Positions 47,405 to 57,705 of a stretch of DNA of 64,000 bases are shown piece after piece. The translations under genes and the position numbers were made by a program. The notes beneath the pieces were generated by a model that was not told the DNA's origin, searched no databases, and saw only the letters and a program-made list of their open reading frames with translations. The first letter of the stretch is position 1, and the number at the start of each line of letters is the position of its first letter. This DNA is from Septoria linicola. Lineage: Eukaryota > Ascomycota > Dothideomycetes > Mycosphaerellales > Mycosphaerellaceae. The stretch is from contig CP099427.1 of assembly GCA_024114885.1 (NCBI GenBank), positions 1,054,001 to 1,118,000 on the forward strand, read 5' to 3'.

Positions 47405-48672
47405 GTTTGCATAGATGCAGGTACATAGTTCGTCTTTGCAGGGACGAAGGCAGCCTCGATACTTAAGACATTGAGCTTGCCCTTGTGGATCCGCAAGAGT
47501 GCGACGCTGTCGCTTTAGTCAAGTAACTTCATGCGACTCATGTTACAGGGCTTGAGCCTGATGTTCGACCAAGCTTAAGCTTAATATCAATGACCTTCTT
47601 GTCATTGGGTTATACGTAGATGAAGGCTTCGGGCCCGTCTTGGCTTTGTTTGCTTATCCTTGCTCGAGACATGGTGGACCCACTTCGGTGCTCCTAGCGT
47701 CGTCCGAGAGTTGAGCATCGTACATCCGAACCTGACTTTGCGCATGCAAAATTTTGGCAGATAAGCCCAGAGCTCCCAGTGACCAGCAGACTTGCGCAAC
47801 CAGAGAGTCAGGGTTATCAGACGACATCGCATTTTCGCCAGTTACTGTTCTTCTGTGTGCGTCCAGTCGATATCACCAACGAGGCTTGACCTGGTGCGTC
47901 ACTAGGAGCTAAGGTCAGTCAGTAAAGTCACCATAGTCTTTGGCTACTGCTGTAGCAAGTATCTCGCGTGCACAATCGCCAGACTAGGTGCTGCTGCTAC
48001 AAACTCACCAGCATTGTGGACGATGAGTGTGCGCGTTATCTTCGTGCGAGCCATGACCTAGCTGCTGAAGGCGTTTTTGCAAAGGTTGCACTGAGAGTCC
48101 ATAGTACGCATGCAAGCCATCGGGGACAGCACCTGACTATCTCCAGACTCCGTTTCGAATCTCCTCCTTCTCCGCAAGATAGTGTCCAAAGTTCAAGGCA
48201 CAAGATGCGGAGCACACGACTAGCCGTGTTCTTATGCAGAGCACAAAATGCATCCAAGCCCTACGCGAGCCGAGAGCCGTCTGTTTGCAGCCACATGGCA
48301 AGCAAGCACGTCCAAGCTCTCGGTGTCGGTGGACAAATGTACCGTTCTCCTATCGAGCACAACAAATGTAAGGAGGACAGGCAACTGGATCAAATAGACG
48401 AACTGCGTGTGAGATTGCGACAGTTGAAAGCGTGGTCAAGATTCCACACAACAAAGACGCGAACCAGCAAGGTTAACTAGTTAGTTAGTGGGTCGGCAGC
48501 ATCCTTGGTCAGCACGGTCGCGAAAGTCAGACTTGGCTGGCTCGGCGACGAGGACGACGAGGTTAGAACCACACTTCACCTCCATCGACATTGATATGGA
48601 AATTTCAAGCTCCACGCCGACTGTTTCTCTCGATGAGACTGACCATGGAGGCAACAGAACACGCACCGCAGC
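47405..48672. other. Long divergent intergenic region with two palindromes
   Basis: About 1.27 kb separates the divergent starts of the secreted propeller and the MFS gene. AAGCTTAAGCTT (47,571-47,582) is a perfect 12-bp palindrome, followed by CAATGAC (47,588-47,594) and its exact inverse GTCATTG (47,601-47,607), about 185 bp upstream of the propeller start. A TTAACTAGTTAGTTAG run lies at about 48,473-48,488. The open frame at 47,968-48,480 has no ATG start and no domain, so I do not call it. Confidence 0.5.
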
Positions 48673-50575
48673 ATGGCTGCACCAAACACCAACATTACAC
48701 CAGGCTTGGCTGGTGGCGATTTGCCAGAGGCAGAAAAGAAGGCGTTTCTTGAGGGGCACGATGCAGATATCCCTACAGACACGACCACTCCTTCGAGAGC
48801 AGTTCATGCAGATCATGACATCGAGAAGAGCAATCTCCACTCGAAGAGCACCTCACTCTCCGACGACCACGACAACCACGATGACACAACCGAGACCCAA
48901 GACCCCAGCGTAGTCGACTGGGACTCATCTTCCGACCCTGCCAACCCGATGAACTGGTCCACTGGTCACAAATGGTTCCAGATTGCTGTGCTGTCGGCTC
49001 TGACATTCCTCACACCTCTTGCATCGAGCATGTTTGCGCCAGGTGTGCCAGAACTCATGCGCGAGTTCCAGACAGACTCATCTCTACTGGCCACGTTCGT
49101 CGTGTCGATCTACGTACTAGGCTTCGCTTTCGGACCTCTGATTATAGCACCTTTATCTGAGCTCTATGGCAGACTGTGGATCTACCACGTCTGCAACATC
49201 GGATTTATTGGCTTCACAATCGCATGTGGGAGAGCGCAGAGTATGGGTGAGCTGTGCGTCTATCGTTTCCTGCAAGGCGTCTGGGGCGTCTGTCCGATCA
49301 CGATCGGAGGAGGGACGATAGCTGACCTGATGCCACCCGAGAAGAGAGGTAGTGCGATGGCGATATGGGCAATGGGTCCCTTGCTGGGTCCGGTGATTGG
49401 TGAGTTGGGACTGAGCCGTAATTTTGGAGTAGTTGTGGGCATATCGCTGACTTGGAACAGGACCTGTGTGCGGAGGCTTCTTATCAGAGGCGAAATCGTG
49501 GAGATGAATCTTTGTAAGCCATCGGTATCAACGTCAGTATCGAGCACAAGCTGACCGTACTGCAGTACGTGATCGCAATGGCTACGGCAGTATTTGCAGT
49601 CGCAGCCTTCTTCGTCATGCGAGAGACCTATGCACCAACACCGCTTGAACGGGAAGCTGCCAAGCTCCGCAAAGAGACTGGCAATCAGGACATCCGATCG
49701 AAGCTCGACAATGGCTTGACGCCAAAGCAACTCTTCCTGCGTGCGATTGTCCGACCCACGAAGATGCTCTTCCTCTCACCGATATGCGGGCTCATGAGTC
49801 TCTACATGTCTGTGGTGTAAGGAAGAGGGGTCAGTATGCAAACGCTGCAAAGTGCCAACACGTGGACGGCCGGGAAGAGGGCCCCTATGGCTGTTTGTAT
49901 CGCGAAGATATAAGAGCAGCCTAGCCTATGTAGTAAACAAGACAACAAGCCCTTCGCACAAAACCTCTATCTCTGTGTACGGATTCCCGTATTTACTATT
50001 TACTACCTTCACGTTCGTCTTCGAGGACTCCTACGGCTTCTCGCCTTCGACTGTAGGACTGGTCTACATCGGTCTTGGGATCGGAAACTTCATCGGTCTG
50101 GCCCTTTTAGGTGGGACTTCCGATCGCATCGCTAAACATTTGAAAAGCGAAGCACGGCGGAGAAATCAAGCCAGAGTATCGACTGCCGCCACTCATCTGG
50201 GCTGGGCCGCTGATCCCGGTCGGCCTGTTCATCTATGGCTTCACTGCGCAATACCAAATCCAGTGGGCCGTGCCGCTTTTTGGCACGTTGCTGGTGGGTG
50301 TTGGGTTGATCGCATGCTTCATGGCGATAAACACCTACTTGGTCGACACATTCAACGTCTATGCTGCGAGTGCTTTGGCAGCCAACACTGTGCTGAGATC
50401 GATCTTCGGTGGTGTGTTCCCACTCTTTGGTCTTCAGATGTACGATGCACTAGGTCTTGGTTGGGGCAATGCCCTGCTCGCATTTCTGGCACTGGCCATG
50501 TGTCCAATACCGTGGATCTTCTACAAGTATGGCGAGAAGATTCGCACCCACCCGCGATGGCAGGTGCAGTTTTGA
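48673..50575 (+). pseudogene. MFS drug:H+ antiporter (DHA1, 12-TM), decayed
   Basis: Exons 48,673-49,399, 49,461-49,513 and 49,566-49,816 are joined by good introns (61 and 52 bp). They give a hydrophilic N-terminus, the DPANPMNWS lead-in, the first membrane helices and the motif PLSELYGR typical of fungal DHA1 multidrug exporters. Three defects follow. TGA at 49,505-49,507 replaces Trp in the conserved SWRWIF. At 49,817 a donor is followed by about 150 bp lacking a good acceptor before YGFPYLLFTTFTF resumes at about 49,976. One extra base near 50,149 shifts the frame between DRIAKHL and the HGGEIKPEY-type segment. The rest (FGTLLVGVGLIACFMAINTY, GNALLAFLALAMC) is intact to a stop at 50,575. 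One defect could be a sequencing error; three suggest real decay. Confidence 0.8.
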
Positions 50576-51122
50576 GTGCTACGGCGAAGCCAGCTGCACT
50601 TTTTCAGGATCACAGCCTTAGACTGTTATGCCAGCATGTTCGGCGGAGACAGAAGCTAGTAAACATCCATAGCATCTAAGCCGCGATGGGATACATACCA
50701 GAGCTCACGGTGTCACTCAGTCGGTTGCCCGCTGTTTCGCAACAAACCAATCCTTCGCGGCATGGTCCCACTTGAGGTTCTGCACTATAGCGTATCTTCA
50801 TTGGACCTTACCAGAGGAACGACGATCGTCCCACGACATGTCGTTGTCTTCACCAAATGTTACCCTGAACCAACACTTTTGAACCCCACGATCTGCAGGA
50901 CATAGAGGCAACTACAGCAGATCTCGTTCCAAGAGCAGCATACTCAACGCCGATCATGCCGAGGTCGCAACCCACAGAAGTGTGGTATAAGAACGCCGAC
51001 CTCACTTCACTCGCAATCTTATCTGATCTGATCAAACAAGACCTGATTCACTCTCAAATCAACACTCGCCATTCGCTCTCACACCAACAATCGCCATTTG
51101 ACATCATCTTACCACAGCAAAC
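50576..51122. other. Intergenic region with CA-rich leader
   Basis: This 547-bp gap follows the transporter pseudogene. The last 70 bases before 51,123 form a CA/CT-rich leader ending in CACAGCAAAC, a common fungal 5' UTR type, in front of the small secreted peptide gene. I see no other gene. Confidence 0.45.
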
Positions 51123-51378
51123 ATGAAATTGCTCCATCCTCGCCACTCTCGCAACGATCAGCTTCGTCGTCGCTACACCGATCGATGTGAGCCGGCCTCC
51201 TCTACTTCTTCCTCTTTCCCCTACATGCAGGTGTTGCAAGCTAAGCTTTCTATCTCGTGAACAGACACCAAGAGGCGACGTCCTCATCAAGCGCCAATGT
51301 CCTCAGAATTGCGCTGCTCAGGGCTTGTGCTGCAAAGCTGGCCCGAATCAGTTTTATATGTGTGCGGCTTGTGCATAA
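51123..51378 (+). pseudogene. Small cysteine-rich secreted peptide gene (cystine-knot-like spacing), start out of frame
   Basis: Exons are about 51,123-51,186 and 51,265-51,378, with a 78-bp intron (GTGAGC donor, GAACAG acceptor). Exon 1 encodes a clear hydrophobic signal-peptide segment and exon 2 a short propeptide, a KR dibasic site and a C-terminal peptide of 27 residues with six cysteines spaced C-X3-C-X5-CC-X9-C-X2-C, the C-C-CC-C-C order of inhibitor cystine knots. The only suitable ATG (51,123) is one base out of phase with the signal-peptide frame, and that frame has a stop at 51,124-51,126, so as written no full preprotein is made. The intron is a multiple of three without stops in frame, so retention is possible. 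A secreted effector or antimicrobial role is inference. A sequencing error is a simple alternative. Confidence 0.55.
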
Positions 51379-51641
51379 GTGAGATGGGGTGTAGGGCGGA
51401 GAGTCGGGGATGGGAGAGAGTGATGTCGAGGTCGTGATGTAGATGGATCGTATAGTATTGGTCCTGTTCTAGCGCTGTCTTTATCGATCGAGGACGACGA
51501 CAAAAGGACAGAACGATACTCGCGAACTGAGATGTGTAGCCTTCTGGCATCTACATTTGAAGTCAATAAGATTGGCCGAAGTCTTGATATGCGACTGTAT
51601 ATATCTCTGCGCCTCATGGCTCTAAAAGCTTGCCCATTCAT

Positions 51642-53808
51642 CTATGCTCCCCCGTCCAGATAGTATGACACCGTATAATTCAACCACTTACACTGCTCCA
51701 GCTCCGGGAAGTCAATTGTCCTCGACACCACATCCAACGACTTCGCCGGACCACGTTCATTGCTCACAGGCTCCCATCTCCCACTCTTCTCGATCTGTGT
51801 CAAAACATCCGTGTATCCTCTCACTCGAAGGTAGTCTACGTCGCGATTCGGATCTCCCGTCTTGACAAAGTGCGCAATGTAAGATGAGATCAGCTGCGAA
51901 GCTAGTAGATCGTCTCGATCGCGCAGGGGGGTTTGAACGCCGTATGTGAAACCGCCTTCAGCGCCATGGAGGCGGAAATATGGCTTGTTCGGGTTACCGT
52001 AAGGATGATCGAGTTCCGCAGGGCCTGCAGTCAGATTGGTACCTAGATTGGAGGGATCGTAGCCTTGATATGTGCGGTCGAATTCGTAGTAGTACGTTGC
52101 TGGGAACGCGCCGGAGTGAGCACCGGCGTAGACGGTGGCTTCGTCGATGCAGCGGAAAGTGATGTCTGTGGCGATACGTTGGGAGACGTTGAAGGCGTCG
52201 AGGGTGAGGTTGCCGGTGTTGTAGAGAGGGAAGAGGCCACTGTCGATGACGCGTTGTGCTTGGTCGATTGAGATGCTGAGAGATTGCTGAATGCCTTCAG
52301 AGAGGGTGGTGACTGGGGTTTTGGGGTAGCTGGAGGCGATTGAGGCTCCATCGTTGGCATTGACGCCGAAGATGATGGGGACATGGGCGGTACTGGCGTT
52401 CTTTGTGTTGACTATGAGCTGTTCCGTGTCGACGAAGTAGCCGTCTTGGACGACGTAGCGTGCGACGTTTGTGAATTGAGCCAGCTTCTCTGCAGGGAAC
52501 TCCTTGAGGCATTGGATCTTGCCGCTGATGTCTGTTTGGTTGCAACCCGCCTCTGCGAAGATCTGCTCACCCGCAAGCTGGGCAGACCCGGCAATAGTAA
52601 GGTAGCTGCTGTATGTCGTGCCGTGGTTCTCAGTTAGGCCTAGAGTGACTCCGCCGCCCGGGTTGGACTGCGCTATAGCGCCTGCAATCAACTTGCTCTT
52701 GATGACAGGAGGTGAACCGAGCAGCGCACGTACGGATCCTGCACCGGCACTCGCACCGGCGATAGTGACTCTATCTGGGTCACCTCCAAATGCCTAACAC
52801 AAGTTAGCCGTTGCCCCGGTACTGCATGAGGATGCTACATACTGCAATGTGCTTCTTGACCCACTGGAGCGCAGTGACCTGATCTCCGATACCATAATTG
52901 CCGTTGAGCTCTGTACCGTTCAGCGCCAGAAAGCCGAGAGTGCCCAGCCTGTAGTTGATCTGCACGGACACTATGTCCTCTCGCGACGCCAAGTTACCGC
53001 CATCCTGGCCAGATGTGCCGCGACCATCTCCACTCACGAAGTCTCCTCCATGTATTGAGAAAAGCACAGGAAGCAGTTTCTTGTTCGAGCCAGCCTTAGG
53101 GATGTAGGGCGTCTGGATGTTCAGGAAGAGGCAGTCTTCACTGCCTTGCCCTACAGTGTTAAGACAGTTTGCGCCATACTTGGTCGCATCGACTGTCTGA
53201 CCAGTCTTATCGTACACAGTAGAGTACTCGAATCGTTCCGGTGTGTTCGCGTATCTAATACCTTGGAAGCGGAATGACTTTTGGTTGCGGAAGCCAATGA
53301 ACACATTGTTGTCGACAGGTACCTCAACCTCCACTCTAGCCGTGGCGTTCGCATCTGGTCCGTTCGCTCGACTGGTCTGCGAGCACAAGATGGGTAAATC
53401 CAGACCTTTGTGTGTGTCTCGTGCTGGAAATTGGACACTCTTTGCTTTACTGTCCATCGTCACTACTCCATCTTGTGTCCAGAACTGCTGGTCTTCGCCG
53501 ACCCAGCCGGCTGCTTCGACGTGCGATAGGAGATAGAAGTAGTCCGAGCTATAGTTCTGCAGCGTCTCCTTGTGTATCAAAGACTCATCCAAAGACTTGC
53601 AAGCCGCTTCTCCCTCGCCTCTGGTCATCGGGTCCAGTAATATAGCACCTCCATGGTTTTGGTCATCTGATGCGTTAAGATTGTTCTGGTAGAGTAATCG
53701 CAGAGACGTGCTCTTCAGCAAAGACGTGTCATTGTATCTCTGCGGAGCACATTGAGCGGTTCCAAGCAGTAGCAGAGTGCTTAGCGCATATCTCTTTATG
53801 TCGAGCAT
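51642..53808 (-). CDS. Secreted type-B carboxylesterase with N-terminal extension
   Basis: Complement(51,642-52,793; 52,843-53,808) encodes 705 residues; the 49-bp phase-0 intron has a GTATGT donor, a CTAAC branch site and a TTAG acceptor. Residues 1-20 are a signal peptide. Residues about 20-165 form an extension with GEGEAACKSLDESL, QFWTQDG and LPILCSQTSR, a loose C-type-lectin-like pattern. The alpha/beta-hydrolase part has FQGIRYA, GSEDCLFLNI, SIHGGDFVSGDG (oxyanion hole), and the nucleophile Ser337 in GASAGAG (Ala where most members have Glu in G-E-S-A-G). The acidic residue is probably Asp470 in NANDGAS and the base His598 in RLHGAEGG. It likely hydrolyses esters outside the cell; the substrate is unknown. 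Several NxS/T sites are present. Confidence 0.9.
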
Positions 53809-54901
53809 TGTGGTGACTGGACTTCGCCTGGGTGAGGATCTGAGCCTCTGGCTTGCAGAGCGTACTTATCCTGTGTATTCATCCTAAAGTGAAGTCCGAC
53901 TGTGACATCTGAGGAGGCAATGTGGGCCATGATCTTAGCAAAGAAGCTTGTTTTGTCACGTCTCTGAGTTGCAGTGCGCAGCTCGAAATAGGCAGGTAAT
54001 CTAGACATTAGCCGGCATGTCCTTGACTCCGCCCTGGTTCAGGCTGAAGCTTATTGACAAGTCCGATGGGCATCGTGGCGTTGAATGGTGACGACTGCGG
54101 CAATTGTTTAGATTCATCCCGCGAGGCTAGATGCAGTTGACATAGTTGAGGCATGAGGTGGTATGGAAAACAGATGAAAGATGACTTGGAGGCTGTCTTG
54201 GCTTGGCGGCGGCCTTGGATGAGTCCATGTACCGATATGAATACCCGACAAGCATCCATACTTGACGATTCCATCATGTCTTGAGAGATCCTGACCAAAT
54301 CACGCTCCATCCTTGACATTCCGAGACTTCAGCGCGTGCACAACGCGGAACAAAGTCCACCACAGGACCATTCCCCTCGACGCCAAGTCGTAACCTGATT
54401 GCAGCTCTCCACACCTGGTTCTGATCGCACCCCTCCATGCCTGATTCTTGGCCAGTTGTCACCACCTGCGACGACATTTGCTTCTGTCATGTCCTTTACA
54501 AATGCCCTTAGCCTACTCAGTCTGCCCTGACACCTCTGACGAGTGCTTAGGAGCGCACAATTCAGCCTGCCTTCACATCTATGCTTGGTCGAAGAACACG
54601 TCGATGCGCGGACTGAATGACCTCTGGGAAGTAGATATGTGCTCGTCCAGCCTCAGTAAGCGCCGCTATGGGCTTCGACAGCCGCGATCCCTCTCGAAGG
54701 CCGGGTCCAGTAGCTCCAACGTCGTCTTCAAGGTTGCAGCCCCGCTGTCTCCAGCGGCACTATCGATAGCGCAGCCATGGCCATAGGATCTCGAAGGAGA
54801 TGGTATATCTTTGTCTGCCGAGGGCGTCGCTAGTTGCGTTGCGCTGACTTCTATGCTCGATTCGGCATAAAACCATGGTTTTCATCGTGCGCGCGTATCT
54901 C
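53809..54901. other. Intergenic region, no supported gene
   Basis: About 1.1 kb upstream of the esterase gene. A 26-bp imperfect tandem duplication lies at 54,397-54,422 and 54,423-54,448. Open frames here either start without ATG or lack coding character. No RNA gene is seen. Confidence 0.45.
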
Positions 54902-55261
54902 TCATTGAGATGAATCCTTTCCCTTTCCCTTGAAGCCCGTCAAAGTCTCCACTTCAGTTTGGAGCGTGTCCAGCTCTGTCTGCTTCTCCTGCTTGGTCTC
55001 GATACTCTCCAGCTTCAGCCATGACCAGTAGAGCACTTGAAAGGTGACCATGGCAACGAGGAAGTTGTATGCGACCGCCCTACCCATGCCGCCCTGCTTG
55101 TACACTTGTCGGTGTGGGTTGACTTTGGCAGGCGCGGGGGAGGTGGGAGCCTGATATTGTGGTTGCTGTTGCTGTTCGTGCCGGAGGAAGGCGCGGCTGG
55201 TGAACGGGCGCGAAGGCAGTCGCGTATTTCGCGCGACGCGACGCATGAGTGGGCGAAACAT
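54902..55261 (-). CDS. Small probable mitochondrial membrane protein
   Basis: Single exon, 119 residues from ATG 55,261. The N-terminus is rich in arginine, serine and threonine without acids (MFRPLMRRVARNTRLPSRPF), a typical mitochondrial presequence. After a glutamine/proline linker comes VYKQGGMGRAVAYNFLVAMV, entering a single membrane helix that runs to about residue 82 (TFQVLYWSWLKLE), then a short coiled-coil-like charged helix and a lysine-rich tail. This layout suits an inner-membrane accessory protein. I do not recognise the family by name; the mitochondrial location is inference from the presequence. Confidence 0.68.
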   Translation of the reverse strand: MFRPLMRRVARNTRLPSRPFTSRAFLRHEQQQQPQYQAPTSPAPAKVNPHRQVYKQGGMGRAVAYNFLVAMVTFQVLYWSWLKLESIETKQEKQTELDTLQTEVETLTGFKGKGKDSSQ

Positions 55262-55851
55262 GATCTACTTCCTTCTCTCTCGCGGACTAGCAGTGGTCGA
55301 CGTGCAATGAAGATGATGGTTGTGCCGAAGTCGGACGCGTCTCGCGAAGAATCATGCATTGGAAGCTCGGCTGCTCCGTCGGAGTTCAACGCCGTTGCTC
55401 CTCCACCGGCCTGGTCCTCGCAATTGTATGCACTCGACATCGCCACCTCTTTCACCTCCTAGCACTCTACAAATACTACTTCGTTAGTGGCCTAGTTGGC
55501 CAATCTTGACTGAGCCATGGATCATACATGGCAAGCCGCGACAGAAGACGGTCCTTGATTAACAGAAGAAGGTATGGTCAGCATAAGCATTTCCAAGAGC
55601 TCTACGCTCAAGTGACTCGAAGGCGTGTCGCCTGCCGGACAGAATGGCGTACTATTCAGCGCAAGGAGAGATGCTCCATGAGCCTGAAGCGGCACAAAAT
55701 AGCTGCTGCGCCATGCGTGGTCAATCCTTTCAGATGTATCGTCAAACTCAAATTGATATCGATACCTCAGCTGGCCCCCGGTACCTGGACAGCAACGACT
55801 CCAATACACATCTGCACCATACGCTCTGATCAAGTTGCTGTCCGCTGAACA
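55262..55851. other. Divergent intergenic region, no supported gene
   Basis: This 590-bp stretch holds the promoters of the mitochondrial-type gene (minus) and the F-box-like gene (plus). Overlapping antisense frames at 55,015-55,462 are shadows of the mitochondrial-type gene. No motif stands out. Confidence 0.4.
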
Positions 55852-56868
55852 ATGAGCTCCACCAAAAGGCTGGAGACTTCCGCGAGAGCGAGAGCTCTGC
55901 AAGAACCGGCATTACTGTATCTCATCCTCTGTCACCCATCACAAGAAGAGCTCTTACCCGTGCAGAGTGTGTTCAAGACATGGAACAGAGTCCTCGGGTC
56001 TGATTCCAGACTCCTGCAAAGAATGTGGCTCCATCCTAGTAATCCTGTCACCGGCGTCAATGAGACTACGACACAAGTGAACCCCCTTTTGCAGAAGAGA
56101 TTTCCACATGTATCCGAGACCTGCAGTTTTTCGGATCACTTCACCATAAGACCGGACAGGCACTCGCCGTTCATGGATATGTGGGTCTACAAAAGTGCCG
56201 AATTGTTGCGGATACTGAAGTGCCCCACCGCAAGCTGGAGGAGGATGTTACCATGTTCCCCTGCACCAGACCAACTGCTAGTCCATGCTTCTGCTGAAAA
56301 AGGGGGCAAGCTGGTGCGGCTCAATTTCAGAAATCGGAGCACGCCGAATCCGCGACCATCTCAGCCCCCGTGGCTCACCTTTGGTATGCTATACGACATC
56401 ACGGAATGCGCATGGCACCAAGGGAACCCATGGCGTCTGCACAGCGTCAGGTTCGACTTCCCCAGCACTTCCCTGGAGTGCAGGGCACATCATGACTGGG
56501 TTCCACAAGAGGCATTGATTTCTGAAGAGCTTCGCGCTTCAGCGAAGTGTCGTGAAGGGCGCGTGCGACTTCATCTCGAGCCTGATACCCGGTCGGAAAT
56601 GGAGCGGATGAAAGTGCATAACGAGGTCATTGCCAAATTGATCCGATGGCAAAAGTGGAATGCGAGATTTGGACCCTGCGGGACCAATTACCATGTACGA
56701 GACGAGATCTTCACAGACGAATTTCACTTTGCCGATGCGCTCTCGTTTGATGGAATTGAATGGGATGAAGTACATGAGTATGATATGCCTCCGCAGGAGA
56801 CGCCGCCGACACCACCAAGCTTGCCTGAACGGCGCTTCCTAGGCATCATGTTCAGGAGACGGAGATGA
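55852..56868 (+). CDS. F-box-like hypothetical protein
   Basis: Single exon, 338 residues from ATG 55,852. Residues about 18-60 resemble the fungal F-box-like start: LLYLILCHPSQEELLPVQSV, then FKTWNRVLGSDSRLLQRMWL, as in the common pattern 'L...R.V...W...I..SP.LQ..LF'. The rest lacks a named domain but has the length and aromatic-rich style of a large family of fungal proteins of this class. The tail has a proline/threonine run and a basic end. If it is a true F-box protein it would link a substrate to an SCF ubiquitin ligase. Confidence in the gene is fair, in the domain moderate. Confidence 0.65.
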   Translation: MSSTKRLETSARARALQEPALLYLILCHPSQEELLPVQSVFKTWNRVLGSDSRLLQRMWLHPSNPVTGVNETTTQVNPLLQKRFPHVSETCSFSDHFTIRPDRHSPFMDMWVYKSAELLRILKCPTASWRRMLPCSPAPDQLLVHASAEKGGKLVRLNFRNRSTPNPRPSQPPWLTFGMLYDITECAWHQGNPWRLHSVRFDFPSTSLECRAHHDWVPQEALISEELRASAKCREGRVRLHLEPDTRSEMERMKVHNEVIAKLIRWQKWNARFGPCGTNYHVRDEIFTDEFHFADALSFDGIEWDEVHEYDMPPQETPPTPPSLPERRFLGIMFRRRR

Positions 56869-57439
56869 GGTCGTGCAAAGTCACGCGCTCGCTCGGCTGC
56901 GATAGATGGCAGCATTGAACAGGTATCAATTGAGCATGGTTATGGAACATTTTTATCGTCGTGTTTTGGATCCGCTGCCGATCACCTGCTGTGTGACTAC
57001 AGCCGGCAGTGTTCATACACCATGGGCCATGGCCGAAGGCGTTGTGACCTGCACTAGTCTTCTCAATCAGTACGGCTTGACGTGGAATAAGACCGTCGTC
57101 AGCTTGACGTGCACATCGCTGAGCGGACATGATGAGAAGTCGGAGTCATCGATGGTCACTCCGCGCCGCCGCCTGCAAGCCTGGCCAGAGCTGAGGGAGT
57201 TAAGCACTATGAAACTGAAATTGATCCATGCATGGCCACGTGCGTACAAATCATGGCAAGCTTATTCTGAGTACTGACAGAGGCGTACTGGCTGACGATA
57301 TACTTGGCTTCATCCTTCTGCAGCTTACAGCTGATCTGATTGGCATCGCTGAACTGTTATACCTGCCTTGGCGTCAGCTGCCAAGCCAGTGGCTTGCACT
57401 GCGGTAGCAAGCCTGAGCTGCGTCTCGTTCGCTATCCTC
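56869..57439. other. Intergenic region, no supported gene
   Basis: An ATG frame of 123 codons at 56,906-57,277 is present but has no domain, is equally open on the other strand, and is not supported as a gene. Confidence 0.35.
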
Positions 57440-57705
57440 ATACCAGATCTGGTATAATGGAGTCAGCAGAAGGTGATGTGTATAAGGGCCGCGTGCCGTC
57501 CTGTGATTTTGCTTCTCCTCATCACATTCTACAACAGCATCAAAGCAACAGCAAAACACTTCTTCGGTCTTCCTTTCTTTCTTCTTCTTTCCTTGGTTCT
57601 GGTTTCCTTGGTCCTCTCTTCTGTCCATTTTCACTGCTGCTCAACGTACATACAAGACAATAAGCCAATTCCCTAGACGAACCCCGGTCCCAATCCTCCG
57701 ACAAA
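57440..57705 (+). promoter_or_regulatory. Promoter and leader of the duplicated secreted-protein gene
   Basis: ATACCAGATCTGGTAT at 57,440-57,455 is a perfect 16-bp palindrome, followed by a TATA-like TGTATAAGGG near 57,478-57,487. A strong C/T-rich tract spans about 57,540-57,640, and a CA-rich leader leads into ATG 57,706. This order (TATA-like box, pyrimidine tract, start) is usual for well-expressed fungal genes. The palindrome could be a dimeric regulator site; this is inference. Confidence 0.45.

Noticed and set aside
47968..48480. 170-codon plus-strand open frame upstream of the transporter
   Set aside because: It begins at GTG rather than ATG, has no domain, and lies in a long promoter region.
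56906..57277. 123-codon ATG frame after the F-box-like gene
   Set aside because: It has no domain, and an opposite-strand frame of similar quality covers the same bases.
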